From Eukaryota sp. TZLM1-RC (Eukaryota; Metamonada: BaSk clade), in assembly GCA_040285825.1 (NCBI GenBank), contig JAUPSS010000003.1, positions 2,232,001 through 2,296,000 of the forward strand: a stretch of DNA of 64,000 bases, in the 5' to 3' direction. Position numbers and translations under genes: made by a program. Under the pieces are notes generated by a model, which did no database searches, was not told the DNA's origin, and saw only the letters and a program-made list of their open reading frames with translations. This document shows positions 61,461-64,000 of this stretch, piece after piece; positions within the stretch are counted from its first letter, which is position 1; each line of letters begins with the position of its first letter.

Positions 61461-61681
61461 AGGTTTCATTGATTAGCGTACAGTTAGAGTACAACCTATG
61501 TTGTACAGAAATTTTTCAATCCTAACAAATAAGCTTAGTTACCGAGTGCGCACTGGCACTCGTACTCTTATCCACTTTGATCAAGACTATTCTGGGTGAA
61601 AAACGGTTTACATTGTTGTGTTGTTCATATTCATATGAGGTTTACGTCGTATCCAAAACAATTTTTACAGTAATTTTAACA

Positions 61682-62355
61682 CTAATTCAAAAAAATACTA
61701 TCACTTATACTATCAAAACAATGAAGTTCACGACAATGAAACACACCAGTTTCTTTTTCAATCACATCAGCTTCATCAAACATCCTTCCATCTTGAATTT
61801 TCGCTGCCAAAAACTGTTCAGCTGACAAGAACTCAACTGGATGGTGTTCCTCATTGTCATCTACTTGGTTCTCTTGTTGTAATTCTATGAAAAAGCGGTC
61901 TTTCAGGCTAAAAATATGATTAGGCTCATCGGAAGCTTCTGATGTGTTCAAAGCGTTAACAAAAACCTCACTGCTTTTACAGAAGACGATTATTTCTGTC
62001 CATTCAACATGCATTTTTGACCGTTTTTTTTGTATGAAAACCCTCATAAACACGCCAATTTCGTTCACAAGCAGATAGCTGACCGTTTTTGTGACTTTCT
62101 GCTCTTTTTCTCTGTCAGTTTCGCTTTAAGTTGACCCAGAAAATTAGCGGGTGGATTAGTACATTTTTTGATCTGATGAGAACCTGATATATGTAGTTTA
62201 AGACGGGATTTGGAAGCAGTAAAGGTATGTTGGCAGCTTTTGCAGCGATTGGTTTCATGACTTCCTTCGTCGTTTCTAATGGGATGGCTTGCTACATCAT
62301 AGAAGTCCAATATGTCCAACTCCGGAGAGGAGTCTATGTGTTGAATGTTACTCAT
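61682..62355 (-). pseudogene. BED zinc finger joined to hAT dimerisation region
   Basis: 62355-62065 encodes a BED-type finger, NRCKSCQHTFTASKSRLKLH followed by an SGSHQIKKC end (C-x2-C...H...H/C). The next bases encode, in another frame, SACERNWRVYEGFHTKK, the signature near the C-terminus of hAT transposases. The frame 62068-61682 then continues it (KKRSKMHVEWTEIIVF, then an acidic stretch). Two frame changes are needed around 62000-62070. The ~400-residue catalytic core expected between finger and dimerisation motif is missing, so this is a deletion derivative and cannot transpose itself. A DNA-binding, BED-only repressor-like product remains possible. Confidence 0.7.
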
Positions 62356-62501
62356 ATGTGGTGGAGAGTGGACAATGGTGTTGGTGGGGTGAAGAATTAA
62401 TGTTCCATTCTACTAGTTTTTTTATGCATTATGCTTTCTAATACTGACATTAATAATTAATAAAATAATAAAATTTATTTATTTATTTATTTTCTACGAA
62501 G

Positions 62502-62715
62502 AATCAAATCAAATCAAAACAATTTGAAACACGTAAAAAACAAAATTCTCCACGAAAACTCTTGATGAATCCTTATACAGCTTGGACATCATTAAACTCA
62601 AGTACTTAGGAACACTTCTGTACAAAGCGAAAACGATACGATTCTTCCATAAATTCCCTGCAAAATTCTTACCACTTGAACTTATTAATTGAATTATTAA
62701 TTTAATAACAATCAA
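62502..62715 (-). mobile_element. Family D retrotransposon 3' end, nested in the hAT relic
   Basis: Minus strand encodes SSGKNFAGNLWKNRIVFALY and the FVENFVFYVF end, with a (TTTGA)n-type tail at 62502-62516. Severely 5'-truncated. Confidence 0.8.
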
Positions 62716-62774
62716 AAATAATTCGAAAAAACGTCACACTAAAAATCGTCGCACTCGGTAACTTAGAAAATAAG

Positions 62775-63165
62775 GATTGAGCATGCACACCTAATTAAAT
62801 TAATTCATAACTATCAGGACGAATATCATTGAACCAAGATTTCCTCCATAAAATCTTGATTTGCTTGCTGTCTAGTTAAGGTTTGTTATTCGATTGAATA
62901 ACCGAGATAATCCATTAATAATGGCAAATTGAATTAGAGAACGCCATAAAAAAATATAAAATCTTTTCACTGTTTTTCTTGAACCATTTTTTGGAAGTTA
63001 TTCAAAGAAGTTTCTGCTTCATCTGATAATCTTCCATTTATCCAAAATGGGAAAGCAATAAAAACGAACTGTGTATTTCTATCAGCATTGACCTCTTCAA
63101 TATCTTTATCATATTTTCTATGTTTTTCTGTTGCTTTAAAATCAAGGGCACTCACTTTTTTTAAA
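62775..63165 (-). mobile_element. Family C retrotransposon 3' end
   Basis: Minus strand: KATEKHRKYDKDIEEVNADR, FPFWINGRLSDEAETSLNNF, the WRS motif region and the 3' UTR ending near the hAT terminal repeat. One frame break (~62990). Confidence 0.82.
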
Positions 63166-63175
63166 GACTTTTGAT

Positions 63176-63753
63176 TTATTTAAACAAAAATGTTAAAAAC
63201 CAAAAATCTATTTCCTCAAACTCCACATCTATTATGGAAAATATACCTTCAGCCGTTTCTTCATTATGTCTTCCTAGTGATAACAACGACCTAGAAACAA
63301 GGCTATGCATCCCTCTAAAAATGGAAAATACAATTCTATTTTGCCAAAAGGTTCGGTCAAATATTCTTCCAGTTCTATTTTTGACACTAGTAGAGAAATC
63401 ATCTAGAAATGATAAAGCAGTTTTACCCAAGGTTCCAAATAAAGAAAAAACAAAAGGACACAGAAGGTATTGAGTATGTGAGTTGGAATTCAGATTCTTG
63501 ATTTTTTCTGTGTACTTGATAATTTTCGCTTCTTCAGCTCTACGTAAAGGTGAATTATAAGATTGTGCCAGTTTTTCATTTGAGCTGTTTGATACATCAG
63601 TAGATCTAGCATCAATAATAATCATTCATCCATCAAGTCCGGGAACTAGCACATCACCACGGCTGTCACCAAAAGAATTTTTGTCAGATTCATCAGCCAG
63701 ATTGGAAAGCAAATGTTCTAAAAAAAGATTCAATCCGGTAGGACTTAAACTAG
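63176..63753 (-). mobile_element. Family E non-LTR retrotransposon, 5' side cut by an LTR element
   Basis: Minus strand: GDVLVPGLDG, a 149-residue frame (63625-63176) with ARSTDVSNSSNEKLAQS, KIIKYTEKIKN, PFVFSLFGTLGKTALSFLDD and RTFWQNRIVFSIFRGM, ending FEEIDFWF. One stop separates it from the GLNLFLEHLL segment upstream. Confidence 0.85.
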
Positions 63754-64000
63754 TGTTGTTGTTGAACTCATATTGAATTAGTAGGTTTCTTTGTATTTCG
63801 ACTGATGACGTGATACTCATTTATGAATCAGTTTTATTAATAAACTTAGATTTCTCTCTCTCCTTCGTGTGTTCATCTGCCTAACGGCATCAATAATTAT
63901 TGGCCCTTCTTATTTCAGATGACTGATCCCTCTGTTAACCTGACGTCTCTTTCTTCCATGAAAGTTGTAAGTGTTCTTCTGTTCCTATAGGAGTGAAAGA
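63754..64000 (+). mobile_element. Third small LTR element (copy of L1), cut by window end
   Basis: LTR at 63754-63892 (139 bp, a few differences from the L1 LTRs), followed by ATAATTATTGGCC at 63893-63905 and the gag start MTDPSVNLTSLSSMKV. The gag copy has in-frame stops near 63990, so it is decayed. It is inserted into family E, preceded by CTAG. Confidence 0.88.

Larger units (their letters stand above)
61534..62766 (-). mobile_element. hAT-type element, internally deleted
   Basis: Perfect 12-bp inverted repeats TTACCGAGTGCG (61539-61550) and its complement (62750-62761), flanked by direct repeats CTTAG on both sides. Inside on the minus strand lie a BED-type zinc finger and, immediately after it, the hAT C-terminal dimerisation segment. 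The RNase H-like catalytic core between them is absent. A family D tail (62502-62715) is nested inside. hAT elements normally leave 8-bp duplications and only 5 bp are evident here. Confidence 0.65.

Overview
The window is nuclear DNA of an AT-rich, mitochondriate unicellular eukaryote. Evidence for this is two eukaryotic tRNA genes, spliceosomal GT-AG introns, Fis1, SRP14, ribosomal protein uS10, UBL5/Hub1, an Arp2/3 subunit, a COMM-domain protein and a DEAH-type RNA helicase. All three stop codons are used, so the code looks standard. Actin machinery, BTB, SPRY and NLRC-like LRR genes together with many degenerate retroelements would suit an amoeboid protist (a heterolobosean or amoebozoan, for example), but the lineage cannot be fixed from this sequence. 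Most introns that can be placed with confidence are 29-35 nt long; one is 225 nt.

Layout. 1-10.7 kb: tRNA-Arg, ARPC5, a secreted Cys-rich peptide, a coiled-coil protein, Fis1 and tRNA-Lys, separated by retrotransposon debris. 10.7-19.1 kb: a cis-prenyltransferase, then a block of broken retrotransposons. 19.3-34.4 kb is the most gene-rich part: a broken MRH-domain receptor, SRP14 with one frame break, a U1-type zinc-finger protein divergent from UBL5, a basic helical protein with twin 29-nt introns, RPS20 (uS10), and a seven-exon AlbA_2/DEVH helicase. 34.5-42 kb: retrotransposon graveyard holding the most complete element (36.8-39.4 kb). 42.9-45.7 kb: a BTB-SPRY protein. 46-51.3 kb: a Tc1/mariner-like relic, a COMM-domain gene and gag-like relics. 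51.9-54.3 kb: a protein joining a putative eIF4E-binding motif, an eIF4G-like MIF4G segment, a coiled coil and twelve LRRs. 54.6-64 kb: nested mobile elements, including two young small LTR elements and an internally deleted hAT relic.

The dominant repeats are non-LTR retrotransposons with a reverse transcriptase, a C-x-C...H...C zinc motif and a C-terminal restriction-like endonuclease (the R2/R4/NeSL kind of architecture). I sorted the copies by their C-terminal protein and 3' ends into informal families A-H. These letters are mine, not database names. Every long copy I examined carries frame breaks. The small LTR elements (1.1 and 1.4 kb) have TG...CA LTRs, 4-bp target duplications and near-identical or identical LTRs. 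They lack pol, so they must have been moved by enzymes supplied elsewhere.

The genes are housekeeping or single-gene units with no operon logic. The most unusual points are the eIF4G-like/LRR chimera, the AlbA_2-helicase fusion, the paired self-complementary mini-introns, the pol-less LTR elements sharing a 13-nt motif after the LTR, and the short family-C retrotransposon tails beside both tRNA genes.
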